Positions 1 to 9,614 of a stretch of 64,000 nucleotides of DNA are shown in pieces; within the stretch, counting starts at the first letter, position 1; every line of letters starts with the position of its first letter. A model generated the notes under the pieces. It saw nothing but the letters and a program-made list of their open reading frames with translations, made no database searches and was not told the origin of the DNA. Source of the stretch: Chloracidobacterium sp. N (GTDB lineage: Bacteria > Acidobacteriota > Blastocatellia > Chloracidobacteriales > Chloracidobacteriaceae); assembly GCF_018304765.1 (NCBI RefSeq), contig NZ_CP072643.1, forward strand, positions 682,001 through 746,000. The letters are read 5' to 3'. Both the position numbers and the translations under genes were made by a program.

Positions 1-1
1 G

Positions 2-229
2 CAGTTGTCGCGGCTGCTCAACCGTCACGCCGGAATGCGGTTCCGGCAGTTGCTCCAGCAGACCCGCCTCGAAGCCGCCAAGCAGTTGCTGATGACGGCC
101 AACTGCACAACCATCAAGGAAGTGGCCTTCAAGGTCGGCTTTGCAGACAGCGACTACTTTTCGCGGGCCTTCAAGCGGTACACGGGCTGCTGCGCCACGG
201 AGTACCGCGAAAACAGCGCCCTCCAGTAA
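2..229 (+). CDS. AraC/XylS-family regulator, C-terminal fragment (cut by window edge)
   Basis: Only the last ~75 residues are visible and the frame is open to the window edge, so the gene starts upstream. The residues cover the second half of an AraC-type double helix-turn-helix: RLEAAKQLL, then the signature segment IKEVAFKVGFADSDYFSRAF. Effector and N-terminal domains are not visible; such a domain can belong to a classical AraC regulator or to the end of a hybrid sensor. It ends convergently with the glucan locus, so a role in regulating that locus is possible but unproven. Confidence 0.85.
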   Translation, partial: QLSRLLNRHAGMRFRQLLQQTRLEAAKQLLMTANCTTIKEVAFKVGFADSDYFSRAFKRYTGCCATEYRENSALQ

Positions 230-266
230 GACCGCCAGTGTTGATGCGGGTGTGCCCCCAATGACA

Positions 267-287
267 GGCAGGGATGACATTCCTGCC
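267..287. terminator. Hairpin between convergent genes, possible weak terminator
   Basis: Arms at 267-274 and 280-287 (GGCAGGGA / TTCCTGCC, one G-T pair) enclose a 5-nt loop between the converging ends of the AraC fragment and the GH15 gene. No clear T-tract follows on either strand, so termination activity is only a guess. Confidence 0.25.
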
Positions 288-289
288 CG

Positions 290-2434
290 TCAGCGGGGGC
301 GTTGCTTTCCGGCGTACCGCTGAAAGACCACGGCCGGCTGTTCGATGACCCGCCTGGCTTCGATGCACATCACGAGCCGCACGAACTGCGCCATGCTCCA
401 GGCCAGAGGCGTGGCGCTGCCCGTGCCCTGACCTATCCGGTAGCGGGCGTCGGGCGGATAGGCCTGGTCCCAGACCTGTTCGGGAATCATCCCCGTTGGG
501 CCGGCAAAGGCCAGCATGGTTTTCGCGTAGGGATTGGCATCGCCGCCGCTGGCAATGACGTATTCGCCGCGCTCGCCAGTCAGCAGCGGCCAGATACGCC
601 CGATGCCTTTGTCCTGCCAGCCGCTGCCGTCAGCGCGTTCGCCATAGCCATCGTAGTTGTAGCGTCGCCACCCTGGCCCCATCGGCGTTTCAACCCGAAT
701 CACCCGGTCAACCATCCGCAGTGAACGCACGATTTTGGGATCGTCGGGCGGTACGATGCCCAACCGTACGAGTTCCAGAAAACCCGCATCCACGATGGCG
801 CGCTCGTCGTGCTGGCCGCCTCCGTTGTTGATGTCGAGCTTGAAACCGTCGTTTGGGTCGCGGTTGTTATTGATGCGCAGGTAGTACCCCCGTTCGGCTT
901 CACCTTCGTCCCACGGGCCGGTCGTTGTGTAGCACCACTGCTGGACGCCTTCGGCCCAGCGGTCAGCCGTGCGCTCATAGCGTTCGGCGTCTTCAGCGCG
1001 GCCCAGCCGCCGGGCAATGTCTGCCGCGCAGATCAGACCGGCGATTTCGGCGGCTATCGTGGAAGGGGAATAGCCCTCTTCCTCCTCCCACCGCTCCTGT
1101 GGCGTGTAGGGGCCGTGGCGCAGGATGTATTCGGCGGCCGGCCGGACGTGCTGGGTGTAGGTCTCGCGGTCAAAGCGTTCGAGTTGCCAGGCCAGGATGA
1201 TGGGGTAGGCCACTTCGTCAAGCTGGACGCTCGGCCAGTAGGGACGCCCATCCAGCCAGCTATTCTGCGGAAAACTGCCGTCGGCGTTCTGCTGCACCTT
1301 GAAAAGGTAGTCCAGGGCGCGGCCGGCGGCGGCACGGTCGCCAAGGGCCAGCCAGGCGGTGGCGACGTGGTAGAGATCACGCGACCAGACAAGATGATAG
1401 CCACCGGAGGTCGGGCGGTCGGCATCAGCGGCTTCCCCCCAGGGAATGCTCAGGCTGGCGACGCCCGCGCCAGGGTAGGTTTTGTCCTCGTGGGCCAGCA
1501 GGGTCATGGCGGCCACGGCAAACTGGGCGCGGTATTCGGAAGCCACCCGTGGCAACCGCGCCGTAAAGGCCTGCCACTCGGCTTCGTAACGCCCGGCAAT
1601 GGCGGCAAAGCCCTCGGCCAGCGCCGCCGCGGCAACACTGGCCGCCGTTTCCGGGCGGTCGGCAAAGGCCAGCGCCAAAGTCGTCCGGGGCGCGGACAAC
1701 TGTCCAATCTGCACGACGTTGCCATCCACAGCGCGCTGTTCACGTCCGTCCAGCCGTCCGTCGGCAGCCAGATCGGTCCAGCCGTCGCTGACCCCGGCAA
1801 AGCCACTCGACACCACCTCAAAGGCCGGCTGTGCGGCGAACGCCATGGCAATGGTCTGGTTGGTTGTGGCATCGCGGTCGGAAGCGACGAGCGTCCGGCC
1901 GCGGTGTTCGCCCGTATCTCCCAGGCCACTGTTGGCCACGGCCGGGTCAAGCAGGGCAAAGACCTCGTAGTTGCCGCCGTCCAGCGCCGTGACTTCGACT
2001 TCGATGAGCAGCGCATCGCGGTTGGGGTCACAGGCATAACGCTGTGTGATGCGCCACCGCTTGCCGTCGCTCATGGTCTGGGCAAAGGACAGGGCATCGT
2101 CGCGGGTCCGGCGCGTCTCCCGCTCCAAGGCATCGCGGGACGCACACCCAACGTACCCGTTGCCGACGATGACAAAATCCAGCGCCCGCAGGTTGGGCAT
2201 ATCCACCGTCGGGTAATAGACCTCCGTCAGGCCCGTTGCGCCCAGGGTGAACCACACCCGTGATCGCCGACTGACGGCCGTGCCCACGCCCAGCTTGCCG
2301 CCGGAAGTCCAGGTGGACCTGACGCCGGGCCGGCCCGGAGCCTCTCCCGATGCCTCTCCCGATAGGGGCGGCACGGAAAACAGCCCCGGACAGACCAGCG
2401 CCACGGCAAGCACGATGCTTACCAGTTTCATCAT
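290..2434 (-). CDS. Secreted glucoamylase/glucodextranase-type glycoside hydrolase (GH15)
   Basis: Exo-acting alpha-glucan hydrolase releasing glucose from chain ends. A signal peptide (residues 1-~25) predicts export. Residues ~45-290 match the GH15 N-terminal beta-sandwich (KLGVGTAVS near 47, then TEVYYPTVDMP). The catalytic (alpha/alpha)6 domain follows. Its general acid lies in WEEEEGYSPST near residue 450 and its general base in IPEQVWDQ near 650, both canonical. The 714-aa length fits bacterial glucoamylases/glucodextranases. The start is supported by AAGGAG five bases before the ATG. It lies 24 bp after the GH13 stop on the same strand, so it is the third gene of a TonB receptor-GH13-GH15 operon. 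Substrate choice (starch, maltodextrin or dextran) cannot be read from sequence. Confidence 0.9.
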   Translation of the reverse strand: MMKLVSIVLAVALVCPGLFSVPPLSGEASGEAPGRPGVRSTWTSGGKLGVGTAVSRRSRVWFTLGATGLTEVYYPTVDMPNLRALDFVIVGNGYVGCASRDALERETRRTRDDALSFAQTMSDGKRWRITQRYACDPNRDALLIEVEVTALDGGNYEVFALLDPAVANSGLGDTGEHRGRTLVASDRDATTNQTIAMAFAAQPAFEVVSSGFAGVSDGWTDLAADGRLDGREQRAVDGNVVQIGQLSAPRTTLALAFADRPETAASVAAAALAEGFAAIAGRYEAEWQAFTARLPRVASEYRAQFAVAAMTLLAHEDKTYPGAGVASLSIPWGEAADADRPTSGGYHLVWSRDLYHVATAWLALGDRAAAGRALDYLFKVQQNADGSFPQNSWLDGRPYWPSVQLDEVAYPIILAWQLERFDRETYTQHVRPAAEYILRHGPYTPQERWEEEEGYSPSTIAAEIAGLICAADIARRLGRAEDAERYERTADRWAEGVQQWCYTTTGPWDEGEAERGYYLRINNNRDPNDGFKLDINNGGGQHDERAIVDAGFLELVRLGIVPPDDPKIVRSLRMVDRVIRVETPMGPGWRRYNYDGYGERADGSGWQDKGIGRIWPLLTGERGEYVIASGGDANPYAKTMLAFAGPTGMIPEQVWDQAYPPDARYRIGQGTGSATPLAWSMAQFVRLVMCIEARRVIEQPAVVFQRYAGKQRPR

Positions 2435-2458
2435 GGTGACTCCTTGTGGAAAACACGC

Positions 2459-4324
2459 TTATCGAACGCGAAACACCCGGTAGCCAAAGGCTTCCACCGG
2501 CACACGCAGGGTTTCCCGCACCTGCATTTTTCTGTCGTTGACGGGAAATGAACTGTGTACCGGATTCACCGTGCACGGCCGGTTGGGTGCGCCGTCACAA
2601 ATGGAGGCCGCAGGTATCGGCACTTCCACCCGGTTTCCGTTGCCGTTGACGACGACGAGCAACTTTTCCTTGCCGTCTTCGCGCAGAAAGGCCCACTGCC
2701 GGCCTTCCACAACCAGATCGCGATGGCGGCCATGCCGCAGCGCCCGGTGACGGCGACGGAGTGTCAGCAACTGCTGCGTCTCCTCCCACAGTTTCTGTTG
2801 GTCGGGCGTCCGCCCGGCCGGGGTAAAGGCATTCGGGGTATCGCCGAAGCCGCCCGGAAAGTCACGCCGGTTGTCGGGGTCTTCGCCACCATCCATCCCG
2901 ATTTCATCCCCGGCGTAGAGCTGGGGGATGCCGCGCAGCGTCATCAGCAGCGTCAGGGCCAGTCTGACGCGCCGCCAGTCGCCGCCACAGGCGCGCATGA
3001 TGCGCGGCACGTCGTGATTGCCGATGAAGGTGACGTTCATGTGGGGATTGCCGTAGAGCGCATCCTGCTGCAACAAACCAGCAAGACGGGACGCCGGAGC
3101 ATCCCCGGCGGCAAAGTCCCGGATGGCATAAAAGAGCGGAAAGTCAAACTGCGACCGCAGCCCGGTGTCAATGCCGTCCCAACCGGTTCTCCCGCCACGA
3201 AAGAAGGCAATGATGTTTGGATCGCCATGCCAGATTTCGCCGACGGCCGTGAAGTTCGGAAAGGCGTCATCCATGGCGCGCTGCCAGTCGCGCCAGAACG
3301 GACGGACGACATAGGGGTAAGTGTCGAGCCGCATGCCGTCAAGCCCCACCTTTTCCGCCCACCAGAGGGAATTCTGGATGGCATAGCGTTGGTACTTCTC
3401 ATCCGCGCCGTTGAGGTCCGGCAGGATACCGGCAAACCAGCCTTCGAGCACCAAGGCGCGCTCGTGCGGCGTGGCATCCGGGCGCGTCAACGCCGGGATG
3501 TCAAAATTGCAGGTGAGGTGTTGTTCCGGGGTTCCGTTGAACCAGGTCGGCGTTGGCGGACGGCGCACCCAGGGGTGCTGCGGCCCCGTGTGGTTGGGAA
3601 TGACATCCTGAAGCAGCTTCATGCCGCGGCGCCGCACTTCCTGTGCCAGCGTCTGGTATTGCTCCAGCGTTCCGAAGCGCGATTCGACGGCGTAAAAGTC
3701 CGTCGCGCCGTAGCCGTGATAGTCCTCGCTGGTATCGGCGTTGTCATAAACCGGCGTCATCCAGATGGCCGTGACGCCCAGCGCCTGGAGATAGTCGAGT
3801 TTCTCGATGACGCCGCGCAGGTCGCCCCCGTGATAGGCGCGTGGGTTGGCACGGTTGGCTGGCGGCATTCCGGGTGGCGCGTCGTTGCTGCGATCGCCAT
3901 TGGCAAAGCGGTCAATCATCAGCAGATAGACGACATCATCCGGTGTCAGGCCGCGAAAGGCCGTCGTCCGGGGCAGGGGCGAAAACACCGCCCAGGGGAG
4001 CGGCCGCGCGCCATTGGGCGTAAGCAGATTGAGTTGGACAGGTCCGGGACGCGCCTCCGGGGTGATGGTCACTTCACAGAACGCATAGCGCCCGCTGGAG
4101 GTCACTTCGACCCGGCCGGGTGTGATGCCGGGCGTGTTGCTGTCAAGGCGCACGCCGGTCAGATGTTCACCCGTGATGAGCAGCTCGATGGTCGTCGGAC
4201 GGGTCACGGTAGGCCAGTCGGGCGGCTCGACTTTGGTTACAACCTGGGACAGGCCCACCACGGTGAGCCACACCAGCCACCAGCCACCGCCGACGGCACA
4301 GAACAACCAGTTGATTCGTTTCAT
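2459..4324 (-). CDS. Exported alpha-amylase family protein (GH13, cyclomaltodextrinase/neopullulanase-like)
   Basis: All four GH13 regions are present: DVIPNH (I, ~240), GMRLDTY with the nucleophile Asp (II, ~331), GEIW with the acid/base Glu (III, ~362) and FIGNHD (IV, ~435). An N-terminal Ig-like domain of the cyclomaltodextrinase type (residues ~25-120) precedes the barrel. I chose the ATG at 4324 because it begins directly with a signal peptide (MKRINWLF then a hydrophobic stretch); an upstream in-frame start at 4366 would bury it. Expected activity is endo-cleavage of maltodextrins or cyclodextrins in the periplasm, feeding oligosaccharides to the GH15 enzyme encoded just downstream. Confidence 0.88.
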   Translation of the reverse strand: MKRINWLFCAVGGGWWLVWLTVVGLSQVVTKVEPPDWPTVTRPTTIELLITGEHLTGVRLDSNTPGITPGRVEVTSSGRYAFCEVTITPEARPGPVQLNLLTPNGARPLPWAVFSPLPRTTAFRGLTPDDVVYLLMIDRFANGDRSNDAPPGMPPANRANPRAYHGGDLRGVIEKLDYLQALGVTAIWMTPVYDNADTSEDYHGYGATDFYAVESRFGTLEQYQTLAQEVRRRGMKLLQDVIPNHTGPQHPWVRRPPTPTWFNGTPEQHLTCNFDIPALTRPDATPHERALVLEGWFAGILPDLNGADEKYQRYAIQNSLWWAEKVGLDGMRLDTYPYVVRPFWRDWQRAMDDAFPNFTAVGEIWHGDPNIIAFFRGGRTGWDGIDTGLRSQFDFPLFYAIRDFAAGDAPASRLAGLLQQDALYGNPHMNVTFIGNHDVPRIMRACGGDWRRVRLALTLLMTLRGIPQLYAGDEIGMDGGEDPDNRRDFPGGFGDTPNAFTPAGRTPDQQKLWEETQQLLTLRRRHRALRHGRHRDLVVEGRQWAFLREDGKEKLLVVVNGNGNRVEVPIPAASICDGAPNRPCTVNPVHSSFPVNDRKMQVRETLRVPVEAFGYRVFRVR

Positions 4325-4390
4325 AAGCGGGGAAAGGCAGCGTGAGCGGAACAGGATTCCGCTCACGCCCGGGGTGCGTCAGGTGACAGG

Positions 4391-7300
4391 CTAGAAGGAC
4401 AGCCGCAGGCCAAGCTGTACCGAACGGTTCGAGCGGTTGCGCACCGAGAAAATGCGCCCGAAGTCGCCGCCCAGAAAGACGTTCGGGAAACCAAGCTGGG
4501 GTTTGTTGAACAGGTTGAACGCCTCCGCCCGGAACTCCAGATTGACGCGCTCCGTGATGGTAAAGCGCCGGAAGATGGAGCCATCCACCGTGGAGATACC
4601 CGGTGACCGGAGGAAGGCGTTGCGTGGGTATTGTTCGGACGGGTTGGCGGAGGGTGCAAAGGCATCGGTGTTGAACCACCGCGCGGCACTGCGCCGGCCG
4701 GCATTGGGGTCCTGCCCCGGCACAAGCCGCGCCCGGCCGCCATCGCCGCCAAAGACCGAGAAGGGCGTTCCGCCCTGCAGCGTCAGGATGGCGTTGAGCT
4801 GGTAGCCATAGAGCAGCGCCCGGATAACCCGGCTGCTGGCTTCCCTGAAAAACGGCAGGTCGTAGTTGAAGGCCCAGGTGAACCGATGCCGTACGTCATA
4901 GTCGGCCAGACCGGGGGCAAGTCCGCCGGGATCGGCCGGCGTGGAGCGGCCGGCGCCGCCCGTTCCGGGAAACGGCCCGGGTGAGTTGTTGGTGGCTTTC
5001 CCGAAGGTATAGGCCGCCAGGTAGCTCAATCCCTTCCAGGCCCGTTGGTTGACCTTGATCTGGAGCGAGTCATAGCGGGATTCGCCCACGTTGGCGATGG
5101 TCGTCAACCGCCGGGTGATTTCGGCGTCTCCAAAGCCACCGACGGTGGTCACTGCCGTGACGTTGTCGCCGCGTGTGCCGACGTATGCAATGTGGAAGGC
5201 CAGAAAGTCGGTCAACTGGTGCTCGAAGGTGACATTGAACTGCTGCACCCGCGTGTTGCGCGTGTTGCGCGGGGTGAAGCGAATCTGCGTGCCGGGCGGA
5301 AGGTTCGGGGAGGCAGGGTTGATCGGGTCAGGTGGGGGGATCGGTTGGCCCAACCGGACGTTCGAGCCCGGGCCGTCGAAGCGGAACTGCGTCACGATGA
5401 ACGGCGGGTTCTGCGTCAACTGGTTGGCAATGCCGCCGCGGTCCAGCGAATAGAACAGCCCCCAGCCGCCGCGCACCACCGTGCGCCCATTGCCGAACAG
5501 GTCGAAAGCCGCGCCAATGCGCGGGGCAAAGTTGTTGCGGTCGGTATCCACCAGCGAACGTGAATTGCCGTCGCGCCCGGCCAGCAGGATACGCCCACTG
5601 AACGGGTCAAAGTTGGCCATCCGGTTGTTGAGTTCGTAGTAGGGCGTAAACAGCTCATAACGCAGGCCGGCGTTGAGCGTCAGCCGACGGTTGATGCGCC
5701 AGTCATCCTGCGCAAAAAAGCCCATCTCATAGCTGCGCGTCGTCGCGGCCGGGATTTCCGGGTTGGCCGTGGTGGTAAAGGCTGTGCGCCCGACGAGCAT
5801 CTGCGCCACCTGGTAGCCGGTCTGCCCCAGGCCCGGACTCGCCGGCGGCGGCCCGCCAGGGGTGAAGGTCACGACCTGGTCGGAGAAAAAGTAGAAGCCC
5901 TTGCTGAAATCCGCCTGCACCGAGCGGATGTTGCGCTGAATGATGGAAGCCCCGAACTTGGCCGAATGGTTGCCAGTAACCCAGGTCACGGCATCGGTGA
6001 ACTGAATTGTCCGCTGGTTGAGGATGAACTCGCCAAAGTCGCCCAGGTATTCCAGAAAGTCCCCGTTGCCGCCGCCAATGAGCGAAATGCCGTTGGCGCG
6101 GGTGATGCCGTTGATGCCGGGGATGCCAAGCTGACGGTTGAGGTCCGTCCCGAAGCCGAGCGGCAGGAACTCGATGTTCTGCTTGACGTAGCCAAACCGC
6201 AGCTCATTGACGACATTGGGCGTGAACGTGCGCGTGTAGTTGCCCATCACGCTGTGGTTGAACTGCCGGTTCGTTCCTGAACCAAAGCCGGTCTGGGCGT
6301 TGATGCCCAGCCGCCCCGGATCGAACTGCGGGTCGTCGGCAATGCTGAACCGCACAAAGACGGTATCCCGCTCCGTGAACCGGTGGTCCAGCCGGAGGTC
6401 GCCGCCCTTGAAGTTCTGCCGCTGGAGCTGGCGGTTGAAGAAGTTGAAGCGCGCCCGGTCAGGCAGGTCGGGAAGCGGAAAGAAGTTCAGATACCGGACG
6501 GCAGCCGGGTCGAGCCGGTTCTGGGGAATGATGTTGCCCGGAAACGGCTCTCCGGTCAGCGGGTCGAAAATCTGCACCGCCGCGCCCAGACCGGTGAAGT
6601 TGGGATTGAGCAGTTCGCTGAAATCGCCCTGCCGCATGCGCGCCGTCGGCACGGTGAAGGTGCGTCCTTCCTCACGCGGCAGCCGCTGCCGCAGTTGCTG
6701 GTAGTCGGCAAAGAAAAACGTCTTTTCACGGACGATGGGGCCGCCGAAGGTGCCGCCAAACTGATTCCGTATGAACACCGGTTTGGGCGGCACAAAGCCG
6801 ACGAGATCAGTGGCGCGGGCATCCATGGCCGAGTTGCGGAAAAACTCAAAAGCCGAGCCGTGAAAATCATTCGAGCCGGAGCGAATCGTGGCGCTGACAA
6901 TAGCCCCGCCACCACGCCCGAACTCGGCCGGGGCCACACTCGTGATGACCCGAAACTCCTCGATAGCTTCAATGGGCGGGAAAAACACGATGCTGTTGAC
7001 AATGGACTCATTGTTGTCAATCCCGTCGAGGGTGAAGTTGTTGTTCTGCTCCCGCAGACCGTTGACGGAGAGCGCCGCCGAGCCGGTGTCACCCTGGCGG
7101 AAGGTTTCGGCGTTGCCGCCGGACCCATCGGCGTTGCTGCCCGGTGTGCCGCGCGTCACGCCCGGCGTCAGCGTGGCCAACTGGGTGAAGTTCCGCCCGT
7201 TGATGGGCAGGTCAACGATCTGCCGGCCGGTGATGGTCTGCCCGACGGACGAACTCGCGGTTTCCACCAGCGGCGCGCCAGCCGTGACCTCCACGACATC

Positions 7301-7720
7301 CGTGATGTTGCCCGGCTCCAGCTCGGCATTCAGGCTGAGCACCTGATTGACGCGCAAAACGACTTCCGGGCGAGCAAGTTTCTTGAAGTTGGGCGCTGAA
7401 AATTCGATGAGGTAGGTTCCGGCCTTGAGTACCGGGAACACATAGACCCCATCCGCATTGGTCGTTGTTTCAAGCTTGGCATTCGTTGCGGTTTCGGTGG
7501 CGGTGACGGTCGCGCCGGCAATGACGCTGCCGCTGGTGTCGGTGACAACACCGGTCAGCCGCGCCGTATCACTCTGGGCCAGCGCCGGCCAGACGAAACC
7601 AAACAGAACGCCCAAAAGTATGCCGCACGAACGGAGCCAGCAATGTGTTCGCCGCCGTTTCAAACCGGTTTCTGCGGCTGACACACACCGCCCCATGCGC
7701 GCGGGGTGAGCGTAAGACAT
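4391..7720 (-). CDS. TonB-dependent receptor with carboxypeptidase-regulatory N-terminal domain (Oar-like)
   Basis: Outer-membrane receptor of 1109 aa. The start at 7720 has AGGAGG nine bases upstream; longer in-frame starts lack this. A signal peptide ends at about WPALAQ. It is followed by a CarboxypepD_reg-like Ig domain (TARLTGVVTDTSGSVIAGA), a plug domain (DLPINGRNFTQL, LDGIDNNE) and a beta-barrel ending in Phe (LGLRLSF). This architecture is abundant in Acidobacteriota. No SusD-like partner lies beside it, so it is not a Bacteroidetes-type Sus pair. Its position upstream of GH13 and GH15 genes and divergent to a sugar MFS gene suggests oligosaccharide uptake across the outer membrane; the ligand is inferred from context only. 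Confidence 0.9.
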   Translation of the reverse strand: MSYAHPARMGRCVSAAETGLKRRRTHCWLRSCGILLGVLFGFVWPALAQSDTARLTGVVTDTSGSVIAGATVTATETATNAKLETTTNADGVYVFPVLKAGTYLIEFSAPNFKKLARPEVVLRVNQVLSLNAELEPGNITDVVEVTAGAPLVETASSSVGQTITGRQIVDLPINGRNFTQLATLTPGVTRGTPGSNADGSGGNAETFRQGDTGSAALSVNGLREQNNNFTLDGIDNNESIVNSIVFFPPIEAIEEFRVITSVAPAEFGRGGGAIVSATIRSGSNDFHGSAFEFFRNSAMDARATDLVGFVPPKPVFIRNQFGGTFGGPIVREKTFFFADYQQLRQRLPREEGRTFTVPTARMRQGDFSELLNPNFTGLGAAVQIFDPLTGEPFPGNIIPQNRLDPAAVRYLNFFPLPDLPDRARFNFFNRQLQRQNFKGGDLRLDHRFTERDTVFVRFSIADDPQFDPGRLGINAQTGFGSGTNRQFNHSVMGNYTRTFTPNVVNELRFGYVKQNIEFLPLGFGTDLNRQLGIPGINGITRANGISLIGGGNGDFLEYLGDFGEFILNQRTIQFTDAVTWVTGNHSAKFGASIIQRNIRSVQADFSKGFYFFSDQVVTFTPGGPPPASPGLGQTGYQVAQMLVGRTAFTTTANPEIPAATTRSYEMGFFAQDDWRINRRLTLNAGLRYELFTPYYELNNRMANFDPFSGRILLAGRDGNSRSLVDTDRNNFAPRIGAAFDLFGNGRTVVRGGWGLFYSLDRGGIANQLTQNPPFIVTQFRFDGPGSNVRLGQPIPPPDPINPASPNLPPGTQIRFTPRNTRNTRVQQFNVTFEHQLTDFLAFHIAYVGTRGDNVTAVTTVGGFGDAEITRRLTTIANVGESRYDSLQIKVNQRAWKGLSYLAAYTFGKATNNSPGPFPGTGGAGRSTPADPGGLAPGLADYDVRHRFTWAFNYDLPFFREASSRVIRALLYGYQLNAILTLQGGTPFSVFGGDGGRARLVPGQDPNAGRRSAARWFNTDAFAPSANPSEQYPRNAFLRSPGISTVDGSIFRRFTITERVNLEFRAEAFNLFNKPQLGFPNVFLGGDFGRIFSVRNRSNRSVQLGLRLSF

Positions 7721-8130
7721 AGGGGGATTCCTCCTGAGAAATGACGCTCTCATCGCAGCCGACAGGGGGTGGCCAAGTCGGGTCAAATTGGGCTGAAGCA
7801 TCTGCGCACGTTGTACGTCCGCTCATCAGATCTGGATGCAGGCGCGCTTCCGGGCGCACATCTCCTGATTACCCTTGGCGGCAGGGCCCACTCCGTTGGG
7901 GGGAGGCGGAATGAGCGCGTCATCAATGTTGACGCTGCGTTACAAGCGTGTTAGAGCGTGCGGAAACTTACGAAGTCTGTTTCACGGTGTCAACCATCCC
8001 CCGGCCGACAGGTGAAAAAAAACTGGTTCCGGGTTCCTGGGAGCGATGGTGTGCCTGGTGCCCCCCGTTGGTGCCCTTCGGCAACGTCACCCGGCAATGG
8101 CAACCGCCGTGTTTGTACCCGGAGAACAAA
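7721..8130. promoter_or_regulatory. Divergent intergenic region between TonB receptor and sugar transporter
   Basis: This 410-bp gap separates the leftward TonB receptor-GH13-GH15 operon from the rightward MFS transporter and must contain both promoters. A convincing -35/-10 pair or a named operator could not be picked out by eye. The only firm signals are the ribosome binding sites at its two ends (AGGAGG before 7720, GGAG before 8131). Confidence 0.5.
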
Positions 8131-9474
8131 ATGACCATGGCCTCGTCTCCGTCTTCTGCTCTGTCGCGTCGTCGCCCGATGAGCGACATTTTCACCATGA
8201 ATTTTGGCTTTCTGGGCATCCAGTTCGGCTGGGGCCTGCAGATGGCCAACATGAGCGCCATCTACGAAAAACTCGGTGCACAGCCGGATGAGATTCCCCT
8301 GCTCTGGCTGGCCGCGCCGATGACGGGCCTCATCGTCCAGCCTGTTGTCGGCGCGCTGAGTGACCGGACATGGACGCGCCTGGGCCGCCGCCGGCCCTAC
8401 TTTCTGACCGGGGCCATTCTGGCCAGTCTGGCGCTGTTTGCCATGCCACACTCGCCAGCGCTGTGGGTTGCGGCGACGCTGCTCTGGGTTCTCGACAGCA
8501 GCATCAACGTCAGCATGGAGCCGTTCCGGGCCTTTGTCGCTGACCGGCTCGATGACGAACAGCGTCCGCTGGGCTTCGTCATGCAGAGTTTTTTCATCGG
8601 TGTTGGCGCCACGCTGGCTAACATTCTTCCCTACATCCTGCGCGAATGGCTGGACATCACCGGGCGCGCCGCCAATGGCGTGCCACTGGCAACGCTCTAC
8701 TCCTTCCAGCTTGGTGCGGCGGCGTTTCTGGGCGCGGTACTTGTCACGGTACTGACGACGCCCGAAGACCCGCCCTCTGACCTGGAGGCGTTCCGCCGGG
8801 CGAAGGCGCAGGCCGGTGTCTTTGACTGGGTTGGCGACATTGGAAATGCCCTGACGGCCATGCCATCGGTGATGAAGCGGCTGGCTGTGGTGCAGGTGTT
8901 GACCTGGCTGGGGCTGTTCTGCATGTGGCTGTTTTTTGGCCCGGCCATCGCGCGTCATATCTTCGGAGCGGCCGATCCGGCGGCTCCAGCCTACGACGAA
9001 GGCATCAACTGGGGCGGCATCTGCTTTGCCACGTATTCGGTCGTCTGTTTTGTCGTGGCCTTTGCCCTGCCCAAGCTGGCAGCGCGTCATGGCTGTGCAA
9101 CCGTCCATGCCATCGCCCTGACCTGTGGCGGGCTGGGACTGCTCTCAACGGGACTCGTCGCCAACCGCTACTGGCTGCTGGTCGCCATGGTTGGCGTCGG
9201 CATTGCCTGGGCCTCGATTCTCTCGATGCCCTACGCCATTCTGGCGCGCGCCCTGCCCGGCCACCGGATGGGCGTCTTTATGGGCGTCTTCAATTTCTTC
9301 ATCGTGCTGCCTGAAATTGCGGCGGCGCTGACCTTCCAGCCGCTCGTCAAGTACGTGTTTGGTGGCAACCCGCTCTATGTCGTGCTGCTGGGCGGGGCCA
9401 GCCTGCTGGCGGCGGCCGGCGCGACACTCTTTGTCGAGCGACCGGCAACTGCCACCGCCTACCGTCCAGTCTGA
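8131..9474 (+). CDS. MFS sugar transporter, SLC45/GPH-like
   Basis: A 447-aa polytopic protein with about 12 hydrophobic segments. The cytoplasmic loop between TM2 and TM3 reads [15 protein letters not shown], the signature of SLC45/GPH-type disaccharide:proton symporters. The N-terminal [17 protein letters not shown] stretch is also typical of that family. The start at 8131 has GGAG seven bases upstream; the open frame extends to 7948 but without a better start. Divergent placement next to exported GH13/GH15 enzymes and a TonB receptor points to maltose or maltodextrin import across the inner membrane. Substrate is inferred from family and context. Confidence 0.88.
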   Translation: MTMASSPSSALSRRRPMSDIFTMNFGFLGIQFGWGLQMANMSAIYEKLGAQPDEIPLLWLAAPMTGLIVQPVVGALSDRTWTRLGRRRPYFLTGAILASLALFAMPHSPALWVAATLLWVLDSSINVSMEPFRAFVADRLDDEQRPLGFVMQSFFIGVGATLANILPYILREWLDITGRAANGVPLATLYSFQLGAAAFLGAVLVTVLTTPEDPPSDLEAFRRAKAQAGVFDWVGDIGNALTAMPSVMKRLAVVQVLTWLGLFCMWLFFGPAIARHIFGAADPAAPAYDEGINWGGICFATYSVVCFVVAFALPKLAARHGCATVHAIALTCGGLGLLSTGLVANRYWLLVAMVGVGIAWASILSMPYAILARALPGHRMGVFMGVFNFFIVLPEIAAALTFQPLVKYVFGGNPLYVVLLGGASLLAAAGATLFVERPATATAYRPV

Positions 9475-9614
9475 GTGGCCGCTCTCTGAGTGTCGCCTTG
9501 TCCGGTGTGGTGGCACCAACCGGGTTTTCGGACTCCTGCGGCCGCGTTTTGCCTGGCGGGCGGTAGCTTGCGTATGCTTGCTTCGTCCCGATCCTGCTTC
9601 AGTCCAACGCCTCT

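Noticed and set aside
809-2263. Long open frame of ~480 codons on the plus strand
   Set aside because: Exactly antisense to the GH15 gene; a high-GC shadow with low-complexity Gly/Arg text and no family motif.
2555-4345. Open frame of ~596 codons on the plus strand
   Set aside because: Antisense to the GH13 gene, whose catalytic motifs are intact.
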